Counted from the stretch's first letter, positions 33,768 through 43,051 are shown. The stretch is 53,840 nucleotides of DNA from Candidatus Merdivicinus intestinigallinarum (GCA_018713335.1 DVOW01000014.1:1-53840), one strand, 5' to 3'. Notes: generated by a model not told the origin, from the letters alone. Translations and numbers: made by a program.

Positions 33768-35456
33768 ATGATGAAAGTATTGATCGTAGGCGGCGTGGCA
33801 GGCGGCGCCAGCGCGGCCACAAGGCTGCGGCGGCTGGATGAAAAAGCCCAAATCATCCTCTTTGAAAAGGGGCCGTACATTTCCTACGCAAACTGCGGGC
33901 TCCCCTATTATATCGGCGGGGAAATCAAGGAACGGGAAAACCTTCTGGTCACTAAGCCCGCCCTTCTGCGAGGCCGGTTCGGAGTGGATGTCCGCACCGA
34001 CAGCGAAGTAGTGGCCATTGACCGCCAGGCGAAGACCGTCACTGTCAAAAACCATCAGACCGGGGAAACCTACAAAGAAAGCTACGACAAGCTGCTCCTT
34101 TCCCCCGGCGCTTCCCCCAAAAAGCCGGACTGGGAAGGTGTGAACCTGCCGGGGATCTTCACCATCCGGAATGTGCCGGACACCTGCGCTGTGGACGATT
34201 TTATCCGGGAAACCGGAGCCAAACGGGCCGCGGTGGTAGGCGGCGGCTTTATCGGGGTAGAAATGGCGGAGAACCTGACCGCCCGGGGGCTTTCCGTGAC
34301 CCTCATGGAATATCAGGAGCAGGTCCTGCCCCCTCTGGACCCGGAAATGGCGGCCATTGTCCACACTCATCTGCGCCAGAACGGCGTAAACCTTGCTTTG
34401 GGGACGGCAGTTTCCGGCTTTGAAAAGGCTGGTACCGGCATTTTAGTCAAGACCGGCAAAGGGGATCTGGAAACGGACCTGGTGATCCTCAGCGTGGGCG
34501 TTGCGCCGGACAGCGGCCTGGCCAAAGAGGCTGGGCTGGAACTGGGGATCGGCGGCAGCATCGCCGTCAACGACAATTACCAGACCTCCGACCCGGACAT
34601 TTACGCTGTGGGCGACGCCATCCAGGTCCGCAGCCGCCTGACAGGCCAGGACACCCTCCTTCCCCTGGCAGGCCCGGCCAACCGGCAGGGACGGGCCGCC
34701 GCGGAAAGCATCCTGGGCCGCAAGCCCTCCCATTCCAAAGACGTGCTGGGCAGCTCTATCCTCAAGGTGTTCCAGCTGACCGCCGCCAGCACCGGCCTCA
34801 ACGAAAAACAACTGAAGGCCGCAGGGATCCCCTATCTGAAAACCTACACCCACCCTGCCAGCCACGCGGGCTATTACCCTGGCGGCACGCCCATGAGCAT
34901 GAAGCTCCTGTTTGGGCCGGACGGGAAGGTTTTCGGGGCCCAAGCCGTGGGCCAGGAAGGCGTAGACAAGCGGATGGACGTGCTGGCCACAGTGATCCGG
35001 CTGAACGGCACTGTCTATGATTTGCAGGATTTGGAGCTTTGCTACGCGCCCCCTTATTCCTCGGCCAAAGACCCGGTGAATATGCTGGGCTTTACGGCAG
35101 CCAACATCTTGAACGGGGACATGAAGGACTTCTACTGCGAAGATTTGGCCGGGCTGGATTTTGACAAAGTGTTCCTTCTGGATTGCCGGACCCCGGCGGA
35201 ATTTGCCATGGGGACCATCCCCGGGGCCGTCAACATTCCCCTGGATGAGCTGCGGAACCGACTGGAGGAGCTCCCCAAGGACAAACCGGTTTATGAATTC
35301 TGCCAGGTGGGACTGCGGGGGTATATCGCCTACCGGATTCTTAGTCAGCACGGTTTTGAGGCGTACAATTTAAGCGGCGGCTACAAATCCTACGCCCAGG
35401 CCCGGGAGCTTTACCAAAAGCCCTCCCCGGTGGACTGTGTGGGGCTGCCCAAATGA
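33768..35456 (+). CDS. CoA-disulfide reductase with C-terminal rhodanese domain
   Basis: A 562-residue FAD- and NAD(P)H-dependent thiol/disulfide enzyme of the CoADR-RHD type, which reduces CoA disulfide or persulfides. FAD binding GGVAGGASAATRLRR is at the N-terminus. The single active-site Cys43 lies in YANCGLPYYIGG, the second Rossmann motif is VVGGGFIGVEMAENL and FAD contact is IYAVGDA. From about residue 465 a rhodanese domain follows, with DCRTPAEFAMGTIPGA and the active loop Cys512 in EFCQVGLRGY. Roles in redox balance or sulfur transfer are inferred from the family. Transcribed alone and divergent from the small kinase. Confidence 0.93.
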   Translation: MMKVLIVGGVAGGASAATRLRRLDEKAQIILFEKGPYISYANCGLPYYIGGEIKERENLLVTKPALLRGRFGVDVRTDSEVVAIDRQAKTVTVKNHQTGETYKESYDKLLLSPGASPKKPDWEGVNLPGIFTIRNVPDTCAVDDFIRETGAKRAAVVGGGFIGVEMAENLTARGLSVTLMEYQEQVLPPLDPEMAAIVHTHLRQNGVNLALGTAVSGFEKAGTGILVKTGKGDLETDLVILSVGVAPDSGLAKEAGLELGIGGSIAVNDNYQTSDPDIYAVGDAIQVRSRLTGQDTLLPLAGPANRQGRAAAESILGRKPSHSKDVLGSSILKVFQLTAASTGLNEKQLKAAGIPYLKTYTHPASHAGYYPGGTPMSMKLLFGPDGKVFGAQAVGQEGVDKRMDVLATVIRLNGTVYDLQDLELCYAPPYSSAKDPVNMLGFTAANILNGDMKDFYCEDLAGLDFDKVFLLDCRTPAEFAMGTIPGAVNIPLDELRNRLEELPKDKPVYEFCQVGLRGYIAYRILSQHGFEAYNLSGGYKSYAQARELYQKPSPVDCVGLPK

Positions 35457-35519
35457 CCAAATAATGAGTACGGGGATTGGCCCTCCGAAATTTACCAGGG
35501 TCGTTTTTGAACAATATTG

Positions 35520-35545
35520 GTGGGCGGCGAATCGCCGCCCCTACG
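35520..35545 (-). repeat. Type-A hairpin repeat
   Basis: Arms GGCGGCG/CGCCGCC around ATT, next to TAGGGG on the minus strand; lies between the reductase stop and the shared terminator. Confidence 0.75.
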
Positions 35546-35574
35546 ATTTATACGGAGCGTTTTGCCAGTAATGT

Positions 35575-35612
35575 AAAAGAAGCAGCAATCGATTTGATTG
35601 CTGCTTCTTTTT
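35575..35612. terminator. Bidirectional terminator between the reductase and tfoX-like genes
   Basis: Perfect 12-base stem GAAGCAGCAATC/GATTGCTGCTTC (35579-35590, 35596-35607) with T-runs on both strands, between convergent genes. Confidence 0.9.
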
Positions 35613-35620
35613 GTACACCC

Positions 35621-35935
35621 TTATTTTGATTTTGGAAAAGGCAGTTCCTCATAGATGGCATCCAATAAATTCGTCAGAAAATCACGGTCGTCAACGTTGT
35701 CAACGCGCAATAATTTTTTCCTGCCTCCTGGACTGATGGAATCATATTCCGCGTCGGGGAGCATTTTGACCGCTGACGGCACGGGCTTAATCAACAACCG
35801 ATCGCCGCAAACATATGCCGCGACTTTTCCCCGATAGTATAGTAAATATTCGCCCATCATCCTACGATACGTGATCCCTTCCAGGGAAGACAGCTGATCT
35901 AACAAAAAATCCAAATAATCTTTGTTCGTTGCCAT
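35621..35935 (-). CDS. TfoX/Sxy N-terminal domain protein
   Basis: A 104-residue protein matching the TfoX N-terminal domain: EGITYRRMMGEYLLYYRGKVAAYVCGDRLLIKP in fragments, then LPDAEYDSISPGG. In gamma-proteobacteria TfoX/Sxy controls competence, but stand-alone N-terminal domains in Clostridia have no shown role. The start at 35935 has GAGGG nine bases upstream; the longer reading begins at TTG and is less likely. Its base composition is more AT-rich than the polyamine genes next to it. It lies 41 bases after nspC but the spacing and composition suggest an independent gene. Confidence 0.8.
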   Translation of the reverse strand: MATNKDYLDFLLDQLSSLEGITYRRMMGEYLLYYRGKVAAYVCGDRLLIKPVPSAVKMLPDAEYDSISPGGRKKLLRVDNVDDRDFLTNLLDAIYEELPFPKSK

Positions 35936-35976
35936 TTCATAAGCCCTCAAAAATCATTTGCAGCTGTTCTTAAAAA

Positions 35977-37119
35977 TTACGACAGCCGCCCTTTGAAATC
36001 CTCATAGCCGAACCCCTTGATAAGCTTGATTTCGCCGGATTCCGTTTTCAGGGCGATGGACGGCAGGGGCATCCCGTTAAAGGTATTGGTTTTCACCATG
36101 GTGTACAGGGCCATATCCCCGAACACCACCAAGTCCCCGGGGGTTAGGGGCTTGTCAAAGGAATAATCCCCGATGATGTCCCCGGCAAGACAGGTGGGGC
36201 CGCCGAAACGGTAGGTGTACGCCTTCTCCCCGGGCTGGCCACTTTCCAGGACCGGCGGGCGGTAGGGCATTTCCAGCACGTCCGGCATATGGCAGGCCGC
36301 CGAGGTGTCCAGAATGGCCAGATTCATGCCGTTGTCCAGAGTCTCCAGCACGCTGGAAACCAGATATCCGGCGTTTAATACCACCGCTTCGCCGGGTTCC
36401 AGGTAAACCTCCACATCCCAGCGCTCTTTTAAGCCTTTGACAATGCGGATGAGCCGTTCCCGGTCGTAATCCTCCCGGGTGATGTGGTGGCCGCCGCCTA
36501 AGTTCAGCCATTTGAGGCCGGGGATATACTGCCCGAATTTTTCCTCAAAGGCCTCGACAGTGGTTTCCAAATCGTCAGAATTCTGCTCGCAGAGGGTGTG
36601 GAAATGCAGGCCGTCCAGCAGGGGCAGGACCTCCGGGTCGAAATTCGCCAGGGTAGTCCCCAAACGGGAACCGGGGGCGCAGGGGTCGTAAATGGCGTGG
36701 CCCTCCTGGGTGGAGCACTCCGGGTTGACCCGCAGGCCCACCTGTTTCCCGGCTTGTTTGGCCCGTTCCCCGTAGAGCTTCAGCTGGCGGCAGGAATTGA
36801 ACACAAAGTGGTCGGCGTAACGCAGAAGCTCCGCAAATTCCTCCTCCCGGTAGGCAGGGGAAAAGACGTGGGTTTCGCCGCCAAATTCCTCGTGGCCCAG
36901 CCTGGCCTCATAAAGGCCGCTGGCGGTGGAACCGGCCAGGTACTGCCGCAGCAGGGGGTAGACGGAGAACATGGAAAAAGCCTTCTGAGCTAAGAGGATC
37001 TTGCAGCCGGCCTTCTCCTGAACGTCCCGGAGTATCTCCAAATTCTCCCGGAGCTTTTTCTCATCGATGAGGAAAAAGGGGGTGGGAATCCCGCCCCCCA
37101 AAAATTCGTTTCTGTCCAT
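35977..37119 (-). CDS. nspC: Carboxynorspermidine/carboxyspermidine decarboxylase
   Basis: A 380-residue PLP enzyme of the alanine-racemase-fold decarboxylase group. It removes CO2 from carboxyspermidine or carboxynorspermidine to give spermidine or norspermidine. PTPFFLIDEKKL at the start, the PLP Lys in LLAQKAFSMF, HTLCEQ, NLGGGHHITREDYD and EPGEAVVLNAGY are family blocks; LAILDTSAACHMPDVLEMPY is specific to NspC. Its ATG directly follows the stop of the dehydrogenase gene, so the two steps are coupled. Last gene of the polyamine operon. Confidence 0.93.
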   Translation of the reverse strand: MDRNEFLGGGIPTPFFLIDEKKLRENLEILRDVQEKAGCKILLAQKAFSMFSVYPLLRQYLAGSTASGLYEARLGHEEFGGETHVFSPAYREEEFAELLRYADHFVFNSCRQLKLYGERAKQAGKQVGLRVNPECSTQEGHAIYDPCAPGSRLGTTLANFDPEVLPLLDGLHFHTLCEQNSDDLETTVEAFEEKFGQYIPGLKWLNLGGGHHITREDYDRERLIRIVKGLKERWDVEVYLEPGEAVVLNAGYLVSSVLETLDNGMNLAILDTSAACHMPDVLEMPYRPPVLESGQPGEKAYTYRFGGPTCLAGDIIGDYSFDKPLTPGDLVVFGDMALYTMVKTNTFNGMPLPSIALKTESGEIKLIKGFGYEDFKGRLS

Positions 37120-38379
37120 TTAGTCCACCAAAGCCGGGTCGTCCTGGATCTGCCAGGGCAGGCCCCATTTGTTCAAGGCTTCCATGTAGGGGTCCGGGTC
37201 GAACTCCTCGCAGGTGTAAACGCCGGGCTTCACCCATTTGCCGGTGAGCATCATCATGGCGCCGATCATGGCAGGGACGCCGGTGGTGTAGGAAATGGCC
37301 TGAGAGCCAACTTCCTTGTAGCACTCCTGATGGTCGCAGACGTTGTAAATATAGGCGGTCTTTTCCTTGCCGTCCTTGATGCCGGTGAAGATGCAGCCGA
37401 TGTTGGTCTTGCCCACAGTCCGGGGGCCGAGAGAGGCCGGGTCGGGCAGCAGGGCTTTTAAGAACTGGATGGGCACAATCTGCTGGCCCTGAAACTCAAT
37501 GGGGGTGGTGGACAGCATGCCCACGTTTTCCAGGCACTTCATGTGGGTCAGGTAGCTCTGGCCAAAGGTCATGAAGAAGCGGATGCGTTTTACGCCGGGG
37601 ATATTCTTGGCCAGGGATTCGATTTCCTCGTGGTGGAGCAGGTACATATCCTTCTGGCCCACCTGGTCGAAGTTATATTCCCGTTTGATGCTCATAGCCG
37701 GGATTTCCACCCAGCGGCCGTTCTCCCAGTAGGAACCGGGGGCGGAAACCTCCCGCAGGTTTACCTCGGGGTTAAAGTTGGTGGCGAAGGGGTAGCCGTG
37801 GTCGCCGCCGTTGCAGTCCAGGATGTCGATGGTGTGGATCTCATCGAACAGGTGCTTCTGGGCGTAGGCGCAGAACACCTGGGTCACGCCGGGGTCAAAA
37901 CCGGTGCCCAGCAGGGCGGTGAGGCCGGCTTTCTCGAATTTCTCCTTGTAGGCCCACTGATAGCTGTAATCAAAGTAAGCGGAGAAGCCCTCCTCTTTGC
38001 AGCGTTTCTCGTAAGCGGCCTTCCACTCCGGGTCGTCCAGGCTTTCCGGCTCGTAGTTGGCGGTGTCCAGGTAGTTGACGCCGCAGGCCAGGCAGGCGTC
38101 CATAATCACCAGGTCCTGATACGGCAGGGCAATGTTCATGACCAGGTCGGGTTTCTCCTCTTTAATGAGGGCCACAAGCTGGTCGAAGCTGTCCGCGTCC
38201 ACCTGCCGGGTGGTGATTTTGGTGGCGGTTTTGCCTTCCAGCTTGGCTTTCAGGTCATCGCATTTGGATTTGGTGCGGGACGCGATGCAGATTTCAGTGA
38301 AAACTTCGCTGTTCTGGCAGCATTTCTGGATAGCGACGGACGCAACGCCGCCGCAGCCGATAATTAAAACTTTGGACAT
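37120..38379 (-). CDS. Carboxynorspermidine/carboxyspermidine dehydrogenase (saccharopine dehydrogenase family)
   Basis: A 419-residue NADPH-dependent enzyme that condenses aspartate semialdehyde with a diamine to form carboxyspermidine (with putrescine) or carboxynorspermidine. It opens MSKVLIIGCGGVASVAIQKC, and has NYLDTANYEP, GTGFDPGVTQVFCAYA, DCNGGDHGYPFATNFNPE in pieces, typical of this branch rather than lysine-forming saccharopine dehydrogenase. The start at 38379 has AGGAGG eight bases upstream; an 11-codon longer ATG lacks one. It is directly followed by nspC, confirming the pathway. Confidence 0.92.
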   Translation of the reverse strand: MSKVLIIGCGGVASVAIQKCCQNSEVFTEICIASRTKSKCDDLKAKLEGKTATKITTRQVDADSFDQLVALIKEEKPDLVMNIALPYQDLVIMDACLACGVNYLDTANYEPESLDDPEWKAAYEKRCKEEGFSAYFDYSYQWAYKEKFEKAGLTALLGTGFDPGVTQVFCAYAQKHLFDEIHTIDILDCNGGDHGYPFATNFNPEVNLREVSAPGSYWENGRWVEIPAMSIKREYNFDQVGQKDMYLLHHEEIESLAKNIPGVKRIRFFMTFGQSYLTHMKCLENVGMLSTTPIEFQGQQIVPIQFLKALLPDPASLGPRTVGKTNIGCIFTGIKDGKEKTAYIYNVCDHQECYKEVGSQAISYTTGVPAMIGAMMMLTGKWVKPGVYTCEEFDPDPYMEALNKWGLPWQIQDDPALVD

Positions 38380-38432
38380 GGTAAAGACCTCCTGTATTTT
38401 GATATGGATCATTTTTTGTTGAGGATTTGGCA

Positions 38433-38458
38433 GAGGGAGCGTAATGCGCTCCCCTACA
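38433..38458 (-). repeat. Type-A hairpin repeat
   Basis: Minus strand: TGTAGGGG, arms GAGCG/CGCTC around a CATTA loop, then CCC. Lies between the NUDIX and dehydrogenase genes inside the polyamine operon. Confidence 0.75.
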
Positions 38459-38487
38459 GCGTCCTGCGTTTTTAGGAAAACGCCTGT

Positions 38488-38988
38488 TTAAAAATGGGCT
38501 TTCAAATCCAGCCGGTAGCTTGGATCGGTGACATAAGAAAGGTACGCAGGCCGTCCGGCATATTCTAAATAAGCCGTGAACCTTTCCCGGATGGCCGGGG
38601 CGGTAATCCAGGACAGGACTTCTTCCTCCGGGACCCAGGCGGACTCGTCGTTTTCATCGGAGCCCCGCAGTTCCCCGCCGGCGGCGGTACAGCAGAAGTC
38701 CAGCATCAGCTTGGTGGGGACTTCCTTCACGCCGTTATAGCCAGGGTGCTTTCCGGTATTGGATGCGATGCAGAAAACCTCGCCAACCTCGGCGGCAATG
38801 CCGGATTCCTCCAGGATTTCCCGCTGGACCGCTTCCATGAGGTTCTCCCCCACTTCTACCTGCCCGCCTGGGAATACCCAGCCGCCGTGGTGGGTTTTCA
38901 CCAGCAGAACTTCGCCGCGGCTGTTTTTGACAACGCCTGCAACGGCAATAATATGAGTAGGCATGACCCAGCCGTTTCGGTTTTCCAT
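38488..38988 (-). CDS. NUDIX hydrolase
   Basis: A 166-residue hydrolase of nucleoside diphosphates linked to another moiety. The NUDIX box is complete: GGQVEVGENLMEAVQ followed by REILEESGI (G-x5-E-x7-REUxEExGU). The start at 38988 is preferred because AAGGAG lies seven bases upstream; the ATG two codons earlier is too close to it. It lies inside the polyamine gene order between speB and the dehydrogenase gene, flanked on both sides by type-A repeats, so it may be an insertion into an older operon. The substrate is unknown. Confidence 0.88.
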   Translation of the reverse strand: MENRNGWVMPTHIIAVAGVVKNSRGEVLLVKTHHGGWVFPGGQVEVGENLMEAVQREILEESGIAAEVGEVFCIASNTGKHPGYNGVKEVPTKLMLDFCCTAAGGELRGSDENDESAWVPEEEVLSWITAPAIRERFTAYLEYAGRPAYLSYVTDPSYRLDLKAHF

Positions 38989-39042
38989 CGGCATTCTCCT
39001 TTTAACTCCACCTAAATTCGTAGGGACCCTGTGTGGATAAAT

Positions 39043-39111
39043 TGCAGGGGCGGTCATCAGCCGCCCGCGGGATTTAACGGGATCCGCGGGAGCGCAATGC
39101 GCTCCCCTACA
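39043..39111 (-). repeat. Two type-A hairpin repeats
   Basis: First copy 39043-39069 (TGCAGGGG, arms GGCGG/CCGCC, CCCG end, plus orientation); second 39085-39111 (minus orientation, TGTAGGGG, arms GAGCGC/GCGCTC around ATT, CCCG). They fill most of the 133 bases between speB and the NUDIX gene. Confidence 0.78.
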
Positions 39112-39121
39112 AAACGGGATT

Positions 39122-39976
39122 TTACCGTGTTAATGCTAACATCATTTCCCGGACGATTTTGCAGGCAACCGCCGTGGACGCCCCGCTTTGGTCATAGGGA
39201 GGGCTCAATTCGTTGACGTCGCAGCCCACGATATTGGCCTTAGAGCAAACCAGGGTCACCGCTTCCCGCAGGGTGTTGAAATCTACCCCGCCAGGCTCCG
39301 GCGTGCCGGTCCCCGGGAACACGGAGGGGTCCAGGACGTCCAGGTCTAAGGTGAAGTACACGGATTTGTCCCCGATTTCCGCGAGCTTTTCTTCCAGGCC
39401 CTTTAAGTCAAATTTGTGGGTGTTCACATGGCCTTTCCCCCAGCGGAACTCCTCCCGGTCCCCGGAACGGATGCCGAACTGGTGGATCCTGCCGTCCCCC
39501 ACAAGCTCCCAGCACCGCCGGAGCACGCAGGCGTGGGAGAACTTGGCCCCCAGATAATCGTCCCGCAAATCGGCGTGGGCGTCAAAGTGAATGATCTGCA
39601 CATCCGGGTATTTGGCGTGAACCGCCCGGAACGCCCCCAGGGTCACCAAATGCTCGCCCCCCAGCAGAAAGGGGAGCTTGCCGTCGGCCAGGATCGTGGC
39701 CGCGCGCTCCTCAATATCCGCCAGAGCGTCCTCGGGTTTCCCGAAGGAGAGCTCCAGGTCGCCGCTGTCAAAGATGGAATAGTCCAGCAGGTCCTTGTCC
39801 TGATAGGGGCTGTAGCTTTCCAGACCGTAGCTTTCACTGCGGATGGCCCGGCTCCCGAACCGGGTGCCGGGGCGGTAGGAGGTGGTGGAATCAAAGGGCG
39901 CGCCGAACAGGACAATTTGGGCCTCCTCATAAGGCGCGTCGCAGCAAAGGTAGGTTTCAATGTTTGGCTTCAACAT
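39122..39976 (-). CDS. speB: Agmatinase
   Basis: A 284-residue binuclear manganese ureohydrolase that splits agmatine into putrescine and urea. Metal ligands are seen in GGEHLVTLG, HFDAHADLRDD and LDLDVLDPS. The length and the order of these motifs match agmatinase; the operon with arginine decarboxylase supports agmatine over arginine or guanidino acids. The ATG at 39976 lies within the last codons of speE (20-base overlap), so translation is coupled; the GGAGG upstream is 12 bases away. Confidence 0.93.
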   Translation of the reverse strand: MLKPNIETYLCCDAPYEEAQIVLFGAPFDSTTSYRPGTRFGSRAIRSESYGLESYSPYQDKDLLDYSIFDSGDLELSFGKPEDALADIEERAATILADGKLPFLLGGEHLVTLGAFRAVHAKYPDVQIIHFDAHADLRDDYLGAKFSHACVLRRCWELVGDGRIHQFGIRSGDREEFRWGKGHVNTHKFDLKGLEEKLAEIGDKSVYFTLDLDVLDPSVFPGTGTPEPGGVDFNTLREAVTLVCSKANIVGCDVNELSPPYDQSGASTAVACKIVREMMLALTR

Positions 39977-40817
39977 CTCGCAGCAAATCCTCCACATAAG
40001 CGGGCACATAGAAAGCGCCCTTGTGCAAAGTCGTGGTGTAGTACCGGCAGTAGATCCCCCGGTCGTTCCAGCGTTTTTCGTTTAAATCCTTCAGAGGGTG
40101 GTACTTCTTAGTGGAAAAACCAAAGAGCCAGTGGCCGGAAGGATAGGTTGGAATATGGGCCTGGTAGACCCGGCTCAAAGGGAAGGATTCCACAATCAGC
40201 TTGTGGGCCTTCTGCATGGCCATGGCGTCGGCGTCATAGAAGGGGCTTTCATGCTGGTTGACCATGATGCCGTCCTCTTTCAAAGCCTTAAAGCAGCTGC
40301 CGTAGAACTCCCGGGTGAACAGGCCCTCGCCGTGGCCGAAGGGGTCGGTGGAATCCACAATGATCAGGTCGTACAGGTTTTCGCACCGGCGGACGAATTT
40401 TAAGCCGTCCTCATAGTAGATGCTGACCCGGGGGTCGTCCAGCTCCCCGGCGGTTTTGGGCAGGTATTCCCGGCAGACCTCCACCACCATCGGGTCGATT
40501 TCCACCATGTCGATCTGCTCAATGTCGGGATACCGGGTCAGCTCCCGGATGACGCCGCCGTCCCCGGCGCCGATAACCAGCACCCGCTTTACCCTGGGGT
40601 GCACCGCCATGGGCACATGGACGATCATCTCATGATAAATAAACTCATCCTTTTCCGTGAGCATCATGTAGCCGTCCAGGGTTAAAAACCGGCCAAATTC
40701 CGGGGATTCAAAGACGTCGATCCGCTGGAACTCGCTTTGGCCGCTGTAAAGCTGTTTATCCACCCGGATGGACAATTTCACGTTGGGGGTGTGCATTTCG
40801 GAAAACCAGAACTCCAT
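39957..40817 (-). CDS. speE: Polyamine aminopropyltransferase (spermidine synthase)
   Basis: A 286-residue enzyme that moves the aminopropyl group of decarboxylated S-adenosylmethionine to putrescine, giving spermidine and methylthioadenosine. The binding loop VLVIGAGDGGVIREL, IDMVEIDPMVVEVCREYLP and the catalytic Asp in IIVDSTDPFGHGEGLF are diagnostic. FLTLDGYMMLTEKDEFIYHEM is the substrate-binding gate. AAAGGAG is eight bases before the ATG, directly after speA. Whether it also accepts spermidine or agmatine cannot be read from the sequence. Confidence 0.95.
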   Translation of the reverse strand: MEFWFSEMHTPNVKLSIRVDKQLYSGQSEFQRIDVFESPEFGRFLTLDGYMMLTEKDEFIYHEMIVHVPMAVHPRVKRVLVIGAGDGGVIRELTRYPDIEQIDMVEIDPMVVEVCREYLPKTAGELDDPRVSIYYEDGLKFVRRCENLYDLIIVDSTDPFGHGEGLFTREFYGSCFKALKEDGIMVNQHESPFYDADAMAMQKAHKLIVESFPLSRVYQAHIPTYPSGHWLFGFSTKKYHPLKDLNEKRWNDRGIYCRYYTTTLHKGAFYVPAYVEDLLRDVEAKH

Positions 40818-40818
40818 A

Positions 40819-42270
40819 TTACGCTCCTTTCAACACATTGAGCCGCTTGATTTCCGGGTCCTCCGGCCCGGTCATGGAGCAGCCCTTTTCCTTGGCGTAG
40901 CGGATATAACGGAGGATCTGGGGAGTAATCCGTTCGCCGGGGGCCAGAATCGGGATGCCGGGAGGGTAGCACATGACAAATTCCGTGCAGACCATGCCCG
41001 CCGTTTCCTCAATGGGCAAAGACTGGCTTTCCCCGTAAAAGGCCTCGTGGGGGGAAACCGCCACATCCGGCGCAATGTATTCCTGGGAAAGCATCCCCAG
41101 CTTGTCCCGCTGGTAGCGGCGACGCACCTCCGCCAAAGCCCCCACCAGCCGTTCGATCTCCCGCATCCGGTCGCCGATGGAAAGGTAGGCCAAAATGTTG
41201 CCCAGGTCGCCGAACTCGATCTGGATGTCGTATTCGTCCCGGAGGATGTCGTAAACCTCGATTCCCGCCAGGCCCATGTCCAGGGTGTGGATGGACAGCT
41301 TGGTTTTATCGAAATCGTAAACGCTGTCGCCGTTAATCAGCTCCTCCGCAAAAGCGTAGTAGCCGCCGATTTCGTTGATCTCCCCCCGGGCGTATTCCGC
41401 CAGCTCGATGACCTTCTGGAAGGCATCGCGGCCCCGGATGGCCAGGTTCCGGCGGGAGATGTCCAGGCTCGACAGCAGAAGATAGGAGCCGCTGGTGGTC
41501 TGGGTTAAGTTGATAATCTGCCGCACATGGCCCTCGCTCATAGCCGGGCCGGCCAGCAGGAAGGAGCTCTGGGTCAGGCTTCCGCCGGATTTATGCATGG
41601 AAACAGCCGCCATGTCCGCGCCGGCCGCCATAGCAGAAATGGGCAGGTTTTCGTTAAAGTAAAAATGGGTACCGTGGGCCTCGTCCGCAAGGCAGTACAT
41701 TCCATGCTCGTGGGCCAGCCGGACGATCTCCTTTAGGTTGGAGCAGATGCCGTAATAGGTGGGATTGTTGACTAAAATGGCCTTGGCCTCCGGGTTTTGG
41801 CGGATGGCTTCCTCCACGTCGGCCACCTTCATGCCCAGGGGGATGCCCAGGCGCTCGTCACAGTCAGGATTTACATAAACCGGCACGGCGCCGCACAAAA
41901 CCAGCGCGCCCATGACGCTGCGGTGGACGTTCCGGGGCAGGATGATCTTCTCCCCCCGTTTCACCACCGAAAGCACCATGCTCTGGACAGCGGAAGTGGT
42001 GCCCCCCACCATCAAAAAGGCGTGGGCCGCGCCGAAGGCTTCCGCCGCCAGCTCCTCCGCTTCCCGGATGACAGAAATAGGGTGGCAGAGGTTGTCCAGG
42101 GGCTTCATGGAGTTCACGTCCATGCTGACGCACTTTTGGCCCAGCAGCTCCGCCAGCTCCGGGTTGCCCCTCCCCCGCTTATGGCCGGGCACATCGAAAG
42201 GCACTACCCGTTTTTTCTGAAATTCTTCCAGCGCCTCATAAATGGGGGCGCGTCTTTGATCTTTTCCCAT
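40819..42270 (-). CDS. speA: Arginine decarboxylase (fold type I Orn/Lys/Arg decarboxylase)
   Basis: A 483-residue PLP enzyme of the aspartate-aminotransferase-fold decarboxylases. The cofactor Lys227 lies in SMHKSGGSLTQ; PFDVPGHKRG near the N-terminus, DEAHGTHF and FVMCYPPGIPILAPGE are family blocks. The short form lacks the extra N-terminal wing of inducible proteobacterial enzymes. Arginine rather than lysine or ornithine is inferred because agmatinase speB is two genes downstream. The ATG follows the speD stop directly. It is named speA by role; it is not homologous to the proteobacterial alanine-racemase-fold SpeA. Confidence 0.9.
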   Translation of the reverse strand: MGKDQRRAPIYEALEEFQKKRVVPFDVPGHKRGRGNPELAELLGQKCVSMDVNSMKPLDNLCHPISVIREAEELAAEAFGAAHAFLMVGGTTSAVQSMVLSVVKRGEKIILPRNVHRSVMGALVLCGAVPVYVNPDCDERLGIPLGMKVADVEEAIRQNPEAKAILVNNPTYYGICSNLKEIVRLAHEHGMYCLADEAHGTHFYFNENLPISAMAAGADMAAVSMHKSGGSLTQSSFLLAGPAMSEGHVRQIINLTQTTSGSYLLLSSLDISRRNLAIRGRDAFQKVIELAEYARGEINEIGGYYAFAEELINGDSVYDFDKTKLSIHTLDMGLAGIEVYDILRDEYDIQIEFGDLGNILAYLSIGDRMREIERLVGALAEVRRRYQRDKLGMLSQEYIAPDVAVSPHEAFYGESQSLPIEETAGMVCTEFVMCYPPGIPILAPGERITPQILRYIRYAKEKGCSMTGPEDPEIKRLNVLKGA

Positions 42271-43026
42271 TTAGTAAATATTCCTCCCGCTGAAAATTTC
42301 AATCATCTCGCTGCGCAGGCTGTTGGTAATGGAGAGCCTTGTGCTGGGCGGCAGCTCGTAGACATCGGTCTTAAAGAGGTAGTTCTGCAAATCGATCTCC
42401 TTGATGAGCATATTGGTGTGGAACAGGTTCGCGCTGTACACGTTGATGTCCACCGCGTCGTACCGCTGGAGGGTTTCATCCGCGATATAATCCTGGATGG
42501 AGGTCATTTTGTGGTCCATAAAGAGCTTTTTGCCGGTGACGTCCCGGGTAAAGCCCCGGACCCGGTAGTCCATGGTGATAATGTCCGAGTCGAAGGAGCC
42601 AATGAGGTAATCCAGGGTGGACAGAGGGGTAATCTCCCCGCAGGTGGCCACGTCAATGTCCACCCGGAAGGTGGCCAGGCAGGTGTCCGGATGGTATTCC
42701 GGATAGGTGTGGACCGTCACATGGCTCTTATCCAGATGGGCCAGCTGGGTCTCCCCCACCGGCACCATGGACCCCTCGGCAATGAGGATGGTGACAGAGG
42801 CCCCCTGGGGGTCGTAGTCCTGCCGGGAGATATTCAGCACCTTGGCGCCGATCATGTTGGTCAGGGTGGTGAGGATATTGGTGAGCCGTTCCGAATTATA
42901 CTGCTCATTGATATAAGCGATATAATCCTTCTGCTCCCTGGGGGTTTTGGCGTAGCAGATATCGTAAATATTAAAGCTCAGAGATTTGGTCAGGTTGTTG
43001 AACCCATAAAGTGTCAGCTTTTCCAT
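42271..43026 (-). CDS. speD: S-adenosylmethionine decarboxylase proenzyme
   Basis: A 251-residue pyruvoyl enzyme that makes decarboxylated S-adenosylmethionine, the aminopropyl donor for speE. The self-cleavage site is Lys100-Ser101 in [13 protein letters not shown]; Ser101 becomes the pyruvoyl group. Length and motifs match the longer E. coli-type SpeD rather than the short Bacillus type. AGGAGG is six bases before the ATG. It is the first gene of the polyamine operon and is preceded by a roughly 410-base leader with an intrinsic terminator just before the ribosome binding site, so its expression is probably controlled by attenuation. Confidence 0.94.
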   Translation of the reverse strand: MEKLTLYGFNNLTKSLSFNIYDICYAKTPREQKDYIAYINEQYNSERLTNILTTLTNMIGAKVLNISRQDYDPQGASVTILIAEGSMVPVGETQLAHLDKSHVTVHTYPEYHPDTCLATFRVDIDVATCGEITPLSTLDYLIGSFDSDIITMDYRVRGFTRDVTGKKLFMDHKMTSIQDYIADETLQRYDAVDINVYSANLFHTNMLIKEIDLQNYLFKTDVYELPPSTRLSITNSLRSEMIEIFSGRNIY

Positions 43027-43051
43027 AATATCCTCCTATCAGCGGTTTTGA

